DNA of 64,000 nucleotides from NCBI RefSeq assembly GCF_900168055.1, contig NZ_FUYS01000004.1, positions 248,001 through 312,000 of the forward strand, given 5' to 3'. The stretch comes from Parapedobacter luteus. GTDB lineage: Bacteria > Bacteroidota > Bacteroidia > Sphingobacteriales > Sphingobacteriaceae. Position numbers and translations under genes: made by a program. Within the stretch, counting starts at the first letter, position 1, and each line of letters opens with the position of its first letter. Below, piece by piece: positions 35,996-44,709 of the stretch. The notes below the pieces were generated by a model that did not search any database, had not been told where the DNA came from, and saw only the letters and a list, made by a program, of their open reading frames with translations.

Positions 35996-38863
35996 ATGAA
36001 TTTCGTTATTAAAGCGTACATCACGCTATTTCTGTTGCTACCGGCGCCATTATTGATCAAGGCCCAAGACAGCAGCAGCCATCTATTTACCGTAGCTGGC
36101 AACTGTGGCATGTGCAAATCACGAATTGAAAAGGCCGCAAAAGATGCAGGCGCCGAAACGGCCGTATGGGATGCAGAAAGCCAACAGCTCCGGCTGGCGG
36201 CCAATACCAAACTCATCGACATCGTAAATATCAAAAAAAGCATTGCCGCGGCAGGCCACGATGTTGATGGGCTACGTGCTGACGATAAAGCATACAACGC
36301 GCTGCCCGAATGCTGCTTGTATACCCGCATCGAACCAGGACACGACAGCAAAGCCGCGGCAGCCGATCAGAGCAGGGTATCTTTCGAAGTGGCGGGCGTA
36401 TGCGGCATGTGTAAATCGCGGATCGAAAAGGCTGCCAGGGCAGACGGCCTGAAAAACGCACGTTGGGAAGCCCGCACCCAACTACTTACCCTTTCGTTTG
36501 ACCCCTCCGTGTATGATTTGGAAGCCGCCAAGGCGCGCATTCTTGCTGCTGGCCATGATGTCGAAGGACGTGCCGCCGATGCTGACGCCTACACGAAATT
36601 ACCCGCTTGCTGCCATTATCGAGACGAGGCCAATGTGCATAAAGTCACCGGGCGGGACCACGACGACCACGACGACCACACCATCACGGGTGTCGTCATG
36701 CATGAAAATAACCGTGGCGAGCTCACCGCTATTGAATCGGCCAATGTTTATTGGGTAGAAGACACTACCATCCAGACTCAGACTGACGCATCAGGGGTAT
36801 TCAGAATCGACCACCAGGAGCACCTGAAACGGCTCGTGATTTCGTATGCCGGACACCAGCCGGATACCCTGGCAATCGTTGACCCCCATGAGGTGGTAGT
36901 AGTCACCGCCAAGGACAATGTATTGGCCGAAGTAACCGTGTCAGCGAGACGGCGTTCTAACTACATCGCAGCGCTTAGTCCAACCAGACTGGAGGTTTTG
37001 ACAGGACAGGAACTATTTAAAGCGGCGTGTTGTGACCTCAGCGAAAGCTTTGAAACCAATGCATCTGTGGATGTAGTGAGTAGCGACGCGGTCACCGGCA
37101 GCAAACAAATCCAGATGCTGGGCCTGAGCGGTATCTATACCCAGCTGACGGTAGAGAACCTTCCAGGTCCCCGTGGCCTGGCCATCCCGCTGGGACTGAA
37201 CAGTATTTCTGGAACCTGGATCGAGTCTATCCAAATCGGAAAAGGGATTGGATCGGTGGTCAATGGCTTTGAAAACATCGCCGGGCAGATCAATGTGGAG
37301 CTGAAGAAGCCGGAGACGTCCGATAGGCTATTTTTCAATGCATATACCAATAATATGGGACGATCTGATATCAACCTCAACCTATCCCACCGGTTTAATG
37401 AACGGTGGACAGGCGGGCTGCTCCTGCACGATAATTTCATGTATAACAAAAACATGAATTTCAGCAATAATGGCTTTCGGGATATCCCCGTGGGCAACCT
37501 CTTTTCGGGTGTAAACAGGTGGAAGTATGAAGACGGCAAGGGCTTCGTCCTCCAATTTGGCTTCAAGTTCCTTAGCGACGATCGCACCGGCGGGCAAATT
37601 GACTTTGACCCAGCTACGGACAAGCTGACCGAAAACCGGTACGGGCTGGGGTTTGACATTGAGCGTTATGAAGTATTTGCCAAAATCGGTTATGTCTTCC
37701 CCCAGCAAACCCAGCGCAGTATTGGCCTGCAGCTCTCGGGCTCTGCTTATGATCAGCATTCCTATTTCGGCCTGCGCACATACGATGCCCGACAACGAAA
37801 TGCCTATGCCAACCTGATTTACCAGGACATCATCGGTACCGTCGTGCACAAATACCGCACAGGCCTGAGTATGCAGTACGACCGATATGACGAACATTAC
37901 ATCGGGCAGCGATTTGCACGCACTGAAGCGGTTCCGGGCGGCTTCTTTGAGTACACGTACAGTCCATCGGAAAAATTTGATGCCGTATTGGGCATGCGGG
38001 GCGACTACAACAACCTTTATGGTTGGTTTGCCACGCCGCGCGCGCATATACGCTATCAACCCATAGCCGGCACCACGTTTCGGATCAGCAGCGGCCGCGG
38101 ACAACGCACGGCCAACATCTTCGCAGAAAATACCGCTGCATTGGCCAGCTCACGGATAGTTCGCATCGCCACAGCAAATCACGGCGAAAATGCGTATGGC
38201 CTCAAACCGGAAATCGCGTGGAATACGGGCATCAGCTTCGACCAGTCATTCCGGTTGTTCCAGCGCGAGGCATCGTTCAGTGCCGAATTTTTCAGGAACG
38301 ACTTCACCAATCAGGTGGTGGTTGACTATGAAAACCCACGCGAGCTGGTGTTTTACAACCTGGAAGGCAAATCCTATTCCAATAGCATGCAGACGGAACT
38401 GCGCCTGATGCCTTTGCCACATTTTGAAGCCCGTATGGCTTACCGCTTTTTTGATGTGAAGACCACGTATACCAATACGCTGATGCAACGGCCATTGGTG
38501 GCACGTCACCGCGGGTTTCTCAATCTTGGCTACCGTACCCACAGTGGCGGCTGGCATTTCGATTATACGCTCAATATCACAGGCCAGAAGCGCCTTCCAT
38601 CCACGGCAGCCAACCCGATAGCATACCAAATGCCCGAATATTCACAAACCTATACCACGATGAATGCGCAAATCAGTAAAACCATCGGCAAAAACCGTCC
38701 TATCGACCTTTATATCGGTGGGGAAAATTTAACCGACTTTTTCCAGCAAAATCCGGTATTGGCGGCAGACCAGCCCTTCAGTGAGTTCTTTGACTCGTCG
38801 TTGCTTTGGGGCCCGATCACCGGCAGAATGTTTTACATCGGGGTGAGGTTTAGCGTCAAGTAG
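35996..38863 (+). CDS. TonB-dependent receptor with two N-terminal HMA metal-binding domains
   Basis: A 955-residue protein. Signal peptide about 1-23. Two heavy-metal-associated domains follow, each starting CGMCKSRIEKAA (Cys37/Cys40 and Cys136/Cys139) and each ending in a Cys-Cys motif (LPECC, LPACC). Next comes a DHDDHDDH cluster (about 223), a carboxypeptidase-regulatory domain (about 232-310), a plug domain (about 320-440) with AACCDLSESFETNASVDV and VENLPGPRGLAIPLG, and a 22-strand barrel to the C-terminus. HMA domains bind soft metals through CxxC and TonB receptors import substrates over the outer membrane; a copper-related role is inferred. The HYC protein gene precedes it. Confidence 0.9.
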   Translation: MNFVIKAYITLFLLLPAPLLIKAQDSSSHLFTVAGNCGMCKSRIEKAAKDAGAETAVWDAESQQLRLAANTKLIDIVNIKKSIAAAGHDVDGLRADDKAYNALPECCLYTRIEPGHDSKAAAADQSRVSFEVAGVCGMCKSRIEKAARADGLKNARWEARTQLLTLSFDPSVYDLEAAKARILAAGHDVEGRAADADAYTKLPACCHYRDEANVHKVTGRDHDDHDDHTITGVVMHENNRGELTAIESANVYWVEDTTIQTQTDASGVFRIDHQEHLKRLVISYAGHQPDTLAIVDPHEVVVVTAKDNVLAEVTVSARRRSNYIAALSPTRLEVLTGQELFKAACCDLSESFETNASVDVVSSDAVTGSKQIQMLGLSGIYTQLTVENLPGPRGLAIPLGLNSISGTWIESIQIGKGIGSVVNGFENIAGQINVELKKPETSDRLFFNAYTNNMGRSDINLNLSHRFNERWTGGLLLHDNFMYNKNMNFSNNGFRDIPVGNLFSGVNRWKYEDGKGFVLQFGFKFLSDDRTGGQIDFDPATDKLTENRYGLGFDIERYEVFAKIGYVFPQQTQRSIGLQLSGSAYDQHSYFGLRTYDARQRNAYANLIYQDIIGTVVHKYRTGLSMQYDRYDEHYIGQRFARTEAVPGGFFEYTYSPSEKFDAVLGMRGDYNNLYGWFATPRAHIRYQPIAGTTFRISSGRGQRTANIFAENTAALASSRIVRIATANHGENAYGLKPEIAWNTGISFDQSFRLFQREASFSAEFFRNDFTNQVVVDYENPRELVFYNLEGKSYSNSMQTELRLMPLPHFEARMAYRFFDVKTTYTNTLMQRPLVARHRGFLNLGYRTHSGGWHFDYTLNITGQKRLPSTAANPIAYQMPEYSQTYTTMNAQISKTIGKNRPIDLYIGGENLTDFFQQNPVLAADQPFSEFFDSSLLWGPITGRMFYIGVRFSVK

Positions 38864-38877
38864 GACGTCGGACTTGG

Positions 38878-38930
38878 AGCAACGATTGAAGGAGTAACGA
38901 TGTCCTTACTCCTTCAATCGTTGCTTTTTG
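38878..38930 (+). terminator. Long perfect hairpin, strong intrinsic terminator
   Basis: A perfect 20-bp stem: 38878-38897 (starts AGCAACGATTG) pairs with 38906-38925 around an 8-nt loop, followed by TTTTG. It sits between the TonB receptor gene and the convergent VOC gene. Confidence 0.92.
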
Positions 38931-38934
38931 TTCA

Positions 38935-39777
38935 TTAAGCATTCAGCAGTGCTTCGATATCAAACTTCTTCATCTTCATGTAAGCTTGCATGACCCGCCC
39001 CGCACGTTCAGGATCGCGCAGCAGCTTTGGCAGAACCGCGGGTACGACCTGCCACCATACCCCAAAGCGGTCTTTCAGCCAGCCGCACATACTTTCTTCG
39101 CCGCCTTCGCTCAGCTTATTCCAATAGTAATCCACCTCTTCTTGCGTCTCGCAGTCGATCACCAACGAGACGCCTTCATTAAAGTCAAACGGCTGCAAAA
39201 CAGCGCTATCCATAGCCATAAACAACTGACTACCAAGCACGCGGAAGCGTGCATGTACGATGGTCGCATCATGGGCTACCTGCCCCGGCGTGTATTTTGC
39301 AATAAACAGAATGGCTGAATCGGCGAATACCGAGACGTAATAGTCCATCGCAGCGCTGGCCTTCCCCTGCTGATTGCCACAGAACATCAGCAATGGCACA
39401 AACCGTTGCCCCACCTCGTCGCTGCCGCCCAATGACAACTGCCAACTGACCCCGAAGCGATCCTGCACCCATCCATATTGTTCACTCCATTCGTACGCTT
39501 GCAATGGCATCAACGCCGATCCGCCAGCGATAAGCAGGTGCCATGCACGTTCCAGTACTTCGCGGCTTTCAAGCGTCACATAAAACGAGATGGCAGCGTT
39601 GGGCTTGAATTGCGCACCGCCATTTAACCCCATGAACTTAGTGCCGTCAAGTTCAAAAGTAACCACCATCGGGGTGTCTGCCGTGACGGTTGAATTGGCA
39701 AAAGCCGAACAGTATAAATCGGCAGCCGCTCTTGCGTTGCCATCAAACCAGAGGCACGGGTATACGGTATTTTTCAT
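38935..39777 (-). CDS. VOC/PhnB-like glyoxalase-fold protein (two domains)
   Basis: A 280-residue protein with two tandem VOC domains of the 3-demethylubiquinone/PhnB type: the first starts MKNTVYPCLWFDGNARAAADLY and contains KFMGLNGG and SWQLSLGG; the second contains MDYYVSVFADSAILFIAKY, LFMAMDS and RFGVWWQVVP. Substrate is unknown. The ATG at 39777 fits the domain start better than the upstream 39804. It is convergent with the TonB receptor gene. Confidence 0.87.
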   Translation of the reverse strand: MKNTVYPCLWFDGNARAAADLYCSAFANSTVTADTPMVVTFELDGTKFMGLNGGAQFKPNAAISFYVTLESREVLERAWHLLIAGGSALMPLQAYEWSEQYGWVQDRFGVSWQLSLGGSDEVGQRFVPLLMFCGNQQGKASAAMDYYVSVFADSAILFIAKYTPGQVAHDATIVHARFRVLGSQLFMAMDSAVLQPFDFNEGVSLVIDCETQEEVDYYWNKLSEGGEESMCGWLKDRFGVWWQVVPAVLPKLLRDPERAGRVMQAYMKMKKFDIEALLNA

Positions 39778-39861
39778 TTGATCACACGCCTTGTATAATC
39801 GCAAAGCTATAACCTTCTCGTCAAAACGGTGCTGGGTGAACGCGACAACTGCTGGGGGTAT

Positions 39862-40431
39862 TTATGACAACTTTAAGGGATATCGTTTCAATTCAATGCT
39901 AAGCCGGGCTGTAGGCAGGCCCACGACGTTGGTATAGGAGCCGACGATCTGCTCGATGGCAACGGCTCCGATCCACTCCTGTATACCATAAGCACCGGCC
40001 TTGTCGAATGGTTGATAGCGGTCAATATAATACGCTATCTCCGCGTGGCTAAGCGATCGGAAATAAACCGAAGTCACTTCATGAAACACCGTGATGCCTC
40101 CTTGATGGAGCAATGCCACGGCAGTAATCACTTCATGCCGTCTTCCGGATAAGCGCATCAGCATGTCGGTAGCATGCGCGTCATCGGTCGGTTTACCGAG
40201 GATAAGATCGTCAATGGTCACAATCGTATCAGCCGTAATGACTAACTCGTCGGTGACCTCGGAAATAAAGGCCCTGGCTTTCTTTTCGGCAATAAACCGG
40301 ACGGCGGTTATCGGATCAAACTCGGCCGGAAATGACTCATCCACCGATTTGACTATCACCTCAAAAGGAATTCCCATGAGCGACAGCAGTTCCTTCCGTC
40401 GGGGTGATTGCGAAGCAAGAATAATATTCAT
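39862..40431 (-). CDS. maf: Maf-like nucleotide pyrophosphatase
   Basis: A 189-residue house-cleaning pyrophosphatase that hydrolyses non-canonical or excess NTPs (dTTP/UTP in the YhdE group). Motifs: ASQSPRRKELLSLMGIPFEV at the N-terminus, VITADTIVTIDDLILGKP with the conserved Asp, and FDKAGAYGIQEWIGA (about 140-154). It overlaps or abuts kdsC in a two-gene unit (4 bp apart). Confidence 0.93.
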   Translation of the reverse strand: MNIILASQSPRRKELLSLMGIPFEVIVKSVDESFPAEFDPITAVRFIAEKKARAFISEVTDELVITADTIVTIDDLILGKPTDDAHATDMLMRLSGRRHEVITAVALLHQGGITVFHEVTSVYFRSLSHAEIAYYIDRYQPFDKAGAYGIQEWIGAVAIEQIVGSYTNVVGLPTARLSIELKRYPLKLS

Positions 40432-40435
40432 TGAG

Positions 40436-40933
40436 TCAGCCCTCCCACGTGCCCTGAAGTTTCATCACCTTTTCCATGACATCCCGGACCGCACCTGTAC
40501 CACCATTACGGAAGGAGATGTAAGCAGCCACCGCTTTTATTTCTTCCACGGCATCGGCAGGACATGCGGGTAGTCCTGCAATCCGCATATTTGCCAAATC
40601 AGGAATATCATCACCCATATATAACACATCTGCCGGGGAGAGCCCCAAGGATGACAACCAGTCATGAAAAACCGCACTTTTGTCATCTACTCCCAAAAAC
40701 ACATCGGTAATCCCCAGGCCGGCCAGGCGCTTTTTCACGCCCAGTGATTTTCCGCCCGTGATAACTGCGATTGGATACTTCTTTTTGACAGCAAGCTGCA
40801 TAGCATAACCATCCTTGATGTTGAATGACCGGAGCTGCTCACCGTGCTCGGTTACCAGCACATTGCCATCGGACAACACCCCGTCTACGTCAAAGACAAA
40901 GGCTTTTACCTGTTTAAATCTATCAAATAACAT
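40436..40933 (-). CDS. kdsC: 3-deoxy-D-manno-octulosonate 8-phosphate phosphatase (KdsC)
   Basis: Removes phosphate from KDO-8-P in lipid A inner-core synthesis. The 165-residue HAD phosphatase lacks a cap domain. Motifs: FVFDVDGVLSDGN with the Asp nucleophile, VITGGKS, and YMGDDIPDLANM. The start at the ATG 40933 is preferred; an upstream TTG at 40945 would add four residues. It forms a unit with maf. Confidence 0.92.
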   Translation of the reverse strand: MLFDRFKQVKAFVFDVDGVLSDGNVLVTEHGEQLRSFNIKDGYAMQLAVKKKYPIAVITGGKSLGVKKRLAGLGITDVFLGVDDKSAVFHDWLSSLGLSPADVLYMGDDIPDLANMRIAGLPACPADAVEEIKAVAAYISFRNGGTGAVRDVMEKVMKLQGTWEG

Positions 40934-41290
40934 GATTTTTGTCAACTAACCGGCCAAACTTACCCAAAATCTGCTGAATAGCGGACCTCCTATTAAAAAA
41001 ACACTGCGTCAATCCGGTGTACAGGCTGTCTTGTTTTGTGTTCCGCACGAAAGTAGTTCCATTGTTAAGTTGTTTGGGAACCGCGTACAAAGGCGTACGG
41101 CAAATCTCAGATTTGAGGGACTAATGAATGTTTCCGGCTATGTTTTTTGACCCGGCAGCGTGAATTGCGTAGGCTTGTCGTGCCTCCGCACACAAAACAC
41201 GGATGGCAGTATTTTTTCAATTTGGCACGAGGTTTGTAAAATACCTTTACAGAAACGCTTGAAAAATAGCTTCAGGCCAACTAACAGCAA
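40934..41290. other. Intergenic stretch upstream of kdsC
   Basis: No gene recognised. A 17-bp dyad TGTAAA-ATACC-TTTACA lies at 41235-41251. The stretch from 40934 to 41230 shows no long frame and no clear repeat; it should hold the kdsC promoter, which I could not pick. Confidence 0.5.
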
Positions 41291-41322
41291 GGTTCTTTTG
41301 ACAATTTGTTAACAAAAGAACC
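41291..41322. repeat. Perfect 10-bp inverted repeat next to the sRNA promoter
   Basis: GGTTCTTTTG (41291-41300), a 12-base spacer, CAAAAGAACC (41313-41322). The last base is directly before the -33 box of the promoter at 41323, so it may be an operator. It could instead be a hairpin ending an upstream transcript. Confidence 0.7.
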
Positions 41323-41353
41323 ATTGAAAAATAAAAAAGTGGTGTTAATTTTG
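41323..41353 (+). promoter_or_regulatory. Promoter of a candidate small RNA
   Basis: ATTG (41323-41326), 19-bp spacer, TAATTTTG (41346-41353), an exact -7 box. There is no coding frame downstream on this strand before a terminator 80 bp later. Confidence 0.6.
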
Positions 41354-41357
41354 CACC

Positions 41358-41462
41358 AGAAAATTTAACTCGGGTATCCGAGGATTAAAATTGTCTTTTC
41401 ATAATTTAGGTTTATAATTGGTTAGTAACAAACCCCGGTGCCCATCACCGGGGCTTTGTTTT
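41358..41462 (+). ncRNA. Candidate small RNA of about 105 nt
   Basis: It would start near 41358 and end at the terminator at 41434-41462. A first hairpin pairs 41362-41373 (ending ACTCGG) with 41378-41392 around loop GTAT, with small bulges. A second is the GC-rich terminator stem. The middle is AT-rich. No frame with an ATG fits inside. A 6S-like RNA is one possibility on size and position, but no signature was established. It could also be an antisense tail to floA, which ends at 41468 on the other strand. Confidence 0.45.
41434..41462. terminator. Terminator hairpin at the sRNA and floA 3' ends
   Basis: CCCCGGTG (41433-41440) pairs with CACCGGGG around CCCAT, followed by CTTTGTTTTT on the plus strand. 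The minus strand tail is weaker (TTTGTTAC), so the plus strand direction is favoured; it may serve both. Confidence 0.8.
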
Positions 41463-41467
41463 TATGG

Positions 41468-42457
41468 CTATTTTTTATCGCCTTTGCTTGTATCACCACC
41501 CGGCTTCGCAATAGCGCCGCGCATATCTGTATCCGCTTGAATATTCTGCATCCTGTAATAGTCCATTACGCCGAGGTTGCCACTGCGGAATGCTTCAGCC
41601 ATCGCAAGCGGCACCTGGGCTTCCGCTTCGATGACTTTTGCCCGAGCTTCCTGTGCCTTGGATCGCATTTCCTGTTCGGACGCCACAGCCATTGCCCGGC
41701 GTTCCTCAGCACGGGCATTGGCAACTTTAAGGTCTGCTTCGGCTTGATCGGTCTGCAACTTCGCCCCCACGTTTTCACCGATATCAATATCAGCGATATC
41801 AATGGATAGAATCTCAAATGCCGTACCGCTATCAAGGCCTTTAGAAAGCACGGTCTTTGATATCCGATCGGGATTTTCCAGCACTTCTTTATGATCTCTG
41901 GATGATCCGATGGTTGTCACTATCCCCTCGCCTACCCGGGCAAGAATCGTTTCTTCTCCGGCTCCCCCCACCAACTGGTTGATGTTGGCCCTTACAGTCA
42001 CGCGTGCCTTGGCGATGAGCTGAATACCGTCCTTGGCCACAGCCGCCACCGGCGGCGTATTGATAACCCTTGGGTTTACCGAAAGCTGCACGGCATCAAA
42101 CACGTCTCGACCCGCCAGATCGATGGCCGTGGCCAGCTTAAAATCCAATGGAATATTCGCCTTGTCTGCCGAAATCAATGCTTTGATGACATTATTGACA
42201 TTGCCTCCGGCTAAAAAGTGGGTCTCGATATCATTGGACGTGATATTCAATCCTGCTTTCGTGGAGGTAATCATCGCATTGGTGACCAATGATGGCGGCA
42301 CCTTACGGAGACGCATCAACAGCAAGTTCAACAGGTTGACACGGACACCGGACAACTGCGCGGTAAACCACAAATTTACAGGAAGGAGGTATAGTAAGAT
42401 AAAAAACGCTACTACAGCTCCTACAACAAACAAAATAGGGGTGAAATTGGGTTCCAT
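41468..42457 (-). CDS. floA: Flotillin-like protein FloA (SPFH domain)
   Basis: A 329-residue membrane protein: N-terminal membrane segment (about 7-30), SPFH domain (about 40-200, [30 protein letters not shown]) and a helical coiled-coil tail rich in Ala, Glu and Lys (about 225-290, with repeats of the [19 protein letters not shown] kind). It organises membrane microdomains. A promoter lies at 42499-42528 on the minus strand. The 3' end faces the candidate small RNA. Confidence 0.94.
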   Translation of the reverse strand: MEPNFTPILFVVGAVVAFFILLYLLPVNLWFTAQLSGVRVNLLNLLLMRLRKVPPSLVTNAMITSTKAGLNITSNDIETHFLAGGNVNNVIKALISADKANIPLDFKLATAIDLAGRDVFDAVQLSVNPRVINTPPVAAVAKDGIQLIAKARVTVRANINQLVGGAGEETILARVGEGIVTTIGSSRDHKEVLENPDRISKTVLSKGLDSGTAFEILSIDIADIDIGENVGAKLQTDQAEADLKVANARAEERRAMAVASEQEMRSKAQEARAKVIEAEAQVPLAMAEAFRSGNLGVMDYYRMQNIQADTDMRGAIAKPGGDTSKGDKK

Positions 42458-42498
42458 AAGGTCAACAAGTTTAAAGCTATCATTTTTATAACAGTCTC

Positions 42499-42528
42499 TA
42501 AAGGTACAACTTTTTGATTGTTATGCAA
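42499..42528 (-). promoter_or_regulatory. Promoter of floA
   Basis: On the minus strand TTG (42528-42526), 19-bp spacer and TACCTTTA (42506-42499; one mismatch), about 42 bp before the floA start. Confidence 0.55.
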
Positions 42529-42577
42529 GGATTGCTGGTACTTTTTGGCTTGTTGATCCGTGACAAAGTCCGATACA

Positions 42578-43297
42578 CTATATTCTACGAAGCCTTCCCG
42601 AGCCGGATGTACGCACGTTGGTCTGTGCGTTCCCGCTGTAATGAACGTTGCCGGATCCGCTGATGGATGCTTCCAGGCGTTCATCCGCATGAATCATAAT
42701 ATTGCCGGAGCCCGATACCTTGAGGTTCGCAGACCGGCTTTTCAGTTCACGTCCGTCGAATCGCCCTGAACCACTTATAGAGACGTTGCTCTCCGTGGCA
42801 CTTCCGCTGGCCGTTATCCGCCCCGAACCGCTAACCGATGCATTGCATAGCTGTACATTTGCGGCAAATGCAATCCGGCCCGAACCACTAACCGATGCAT
42901 TCAGTTCATCGCCCGATATCGTACCCATGACCGTGATACTGCCTGAACCAGATTGGGCAACCCCATCAAGCCGCTTGGCCGTCACATAAGCGGTCACGCT
43001 GCCCCAGTTGCGCCCCATCTTCCATGCATGCTTTTTATACCTGATTTTTAACGTACCTTTTTCCACGATGGTCTCAATTTCACGGATTGCTGCCGCGTCG
43101 CCCTCCAGCCTCACGGACTCGCTGGCGCCAAAACGCACTTCGACATTGATGCTGCCACCGCTGGCCAATGCGTGGAATCCAGTCACATCGCGGGTCTCAT
43201 CCCGGGCGGATAAGCCCGTAGCGGCGTGGACCAGCCCGATACTAAAAATTGGCAGCAGCAACGCCAGCCAGCCTAATGAAGATAGTGTTCTTTTCAT
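42578..43297 (-). CDS. Exported GIN-domain (DUF2807) protein with SGSG repeats
   Basis: A 239-residue protein with a signal peptide (MKRTLSSLGWLALLLPIFSIG, up to about residue 25) and a GIN domain from about 30. Seven copies of a short [AVIT]SGSG[RSN] motif at roughly 15-22 residue spacing suggest a beta-helix, as in the family. The function is not known. An open frame extends upstream to 43402 but the ATG at 43297 gives the signal peptide. floA lies 120 bp further on the same strand. Confidence 0.85.
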   Translation of the reverse strand: MKRTLSSLGWLALLLPIFSIGLVHAATGLSARDETRDVTGFHALASGGSINVEVRFGASESVRLEGDAAAIREIETIVEKGTLKIRYKKHAWKMGRNWGSVTAYVTAKRLDGVAQSGSGSITVMGTISGDELNASVSGSGRIAFAANVQLCNASVSGSGRITASGSATESNVSISGSGRFDGRELKSRSANLKVSGSGNIMIHADERLEASISGSGNVHYSGNAQTNVRTSGSGRLRRI

Positions 43298-43457
43298 GGT
43301 ATTCCTTTTTTTGTGTTCTTTCCCAATAAGACGCCGCAAAAACCAATAGGTTGCAGCCGTCTCGTTTTTTTTTGGCGTACCCGGGCACATGTCATTTTGC
43401 ATAAACCGCCTTAAACTTCTATTTTTAACGCGTTTCGAAAATTATACCGTATCATTT

Positions 43458-44624
43458 ATGAAAATACTACCCGTAGCCGGAGCAGAACTAGATCGGTTAT
43501 TCGTAACGATGGCGCCGCCACTTTACGAGGGAGACCCCAATTATATCAGGCCATTGGATCAGGATGTCCTTGATGTATTCAATCCAATGACCAACTCCTA
43601 TCATGACCGCGGCCGATGTACCCGCTGGCTTCTACATGACGATTCCGGTCGTGTCATTGGGCGTATTGCGGCCTTCTACAACTTAGACACCTTTGAACGC
43701 GATGAGTTCCCTACCGGCGGTTGTGGCTTTTTTGAATGCATTGATAGCCAGGAGGCGGCAAACATCTTGTTTGACACGGCGAAGGCCTGGCTGCAGGAAA
43801 ACGGCATACAAGCGATGGACGGGCCTATAAACTTCGGCAACAGGGAACGGTGGTGGGGGTTGCTTGTGGACGGCTTCCACCCGCCGTGTTATTGCTGCAA
43901 TTACAATCCACCATATTATCAGCGGCTTTTCGAGCAATACGGTTTCCAGCTTTATTTCAAACAATTTACGTACCGCCGTGAACTCGCTGCCCACATTTCC
44001 AGCAGGGTGGGCGAAAAGGCTACATACGCCTTGCGTGATGCGGGATACACCTTCCGTCACATCGATCCCGGTCAGCTTGATAAAGCTGCCGAGGACTTCC
44101 GCACGGTATATAATGAGGCCTGGGCGCGCCACGAGGGGGTAAGCCCGATGAGCAGCGACAATGCACGCAAACTTATGCAAACCATGAAACCCATCATCGA
44201 CCCAAAGATTATCTGGTTTGCCTACTACCATGGCCAACCCGTGGGCTTTTGGGTAAACATTCCCGATGTAAATCAGCTCATTGTAAAATATATGAATGGA
44301 CGGCTGGCGTTGTGGGGAAAGGTGCTCTTCCTTTGGAACCGTTGGCGGAAGCGTTGCAAAACGATGTTTGGCATTGTATTTGGCGTAGTGCCAAAGCACC
44401 AGCGGAAAGGCGTGGAAGCCGCCCTTGTAATGGCTGCGGCAAAGGTCATGCGAGATCGAACGCAATTGCGCTATGAAGACTTGCAAATGAACTGGATTGG
44501 CGATTTCAATCCAAAGATGATGAATGTAGCACGGTATGTAGGGGGTACGATATTCAAAACCCATCACACTTACCGGTATCTATTTGACCGCAGCAAACCA
44601 TTCGAAAGGCATCCTATCCTTTGA
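43458..44624 (+). CDS. GNAT-like acyltransferase of the YghO type
   Basis: A 388-residue cytoplasmic protein beginning MKILPVAGAELDRLFVTMAP. It contains SGRVIGRIAAFYN (about 63-75), GPINFGNRERWWGLLVDGF (about 118-136), a second domain with YEPVGFWVNIPDVNQL-like residues (about 258-275), and a GVVPKHQRKGVEAALVMAA block (about 313-331) that fits an acetyl-CoA binding loop. The activity is unknown. A longer frame from 43389 exists; the start at 43458 is chosen because the extension overlaps the GIN promoter region. Confidence 0.8.
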   Translation: MKILPVAGAELDRLFVTMAPPLYEGDPNYIRPLDQDVLDVFNPMTNSYHDRGRCTRWLLHDDSGRVIGRIAAFYNLDTFERDEFPTGGCGFFECIDSQEAANILFDTAKAWLQENGIQAMDGPINFGNRERWWGLLVDGFHPPCYCCNYNPPYYQRLFEQYGFQLYFKQFTYRRELAAHISSRVGEKATYALRDAGYTFRHIDPGQLDKAAEDFRTVYNEAWARHEGVSPMSSDNARKLMQTMKPIIDPKIIWFAYYHGQPVGFWVNIPDVNQLIVKYMNGRLALWGKVLFLWNRWRKRCKTMFGIVFGVVPKHQRKGVEAALVMAAAKVMRDRTQLRYEDLQMNWIGDFNPKMMNVARYVGGTIFKTHHTYRYLFDRSKPFERHPIL

Positions 44625-44677
44625 CAGCAGCTTGCCACCATGATTGGCAAGCCAAGGCCTGCGACAGTGACGTTTTA

Positions 44678-44685
44678 TATTTTTG
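44678..44685 (+). promoter_or_regulatory. -7 element of the signalling cassette
   Basis: TATTTTTG, an exact TAnnTTTG, 24 bp before the ATG at 44710. It overlaps the alternative start at 44683 and so argues against it. Confidence 0.45.
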
Positions 44686-44709
44686 CAAAAACAGGGGATT
44701 GAGTCCATC

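Noticed and set aside
36640-36690. CACGACGACCACGACGAC run as a microsatellite
   Set aside because: It is short and encodes the DHDDHDDH metal-like cluster of the receptor.
37382-38104. 240-residue minus-strand frame
   Set aside because: Antisense to the barrel of the TonB receptor; no family features.
42580-43230. Repeated SGSG coding units as a possible tandem DNA repeat
   Set aside because: The repeats are at protein level, degenerate in DNA and typical of the GIN beta-helix.
43683-44567. 294-residue minus-strand frame
   Set aside because: Antisense to the GNAT-like gene, which has the better composition and conserved blocks.
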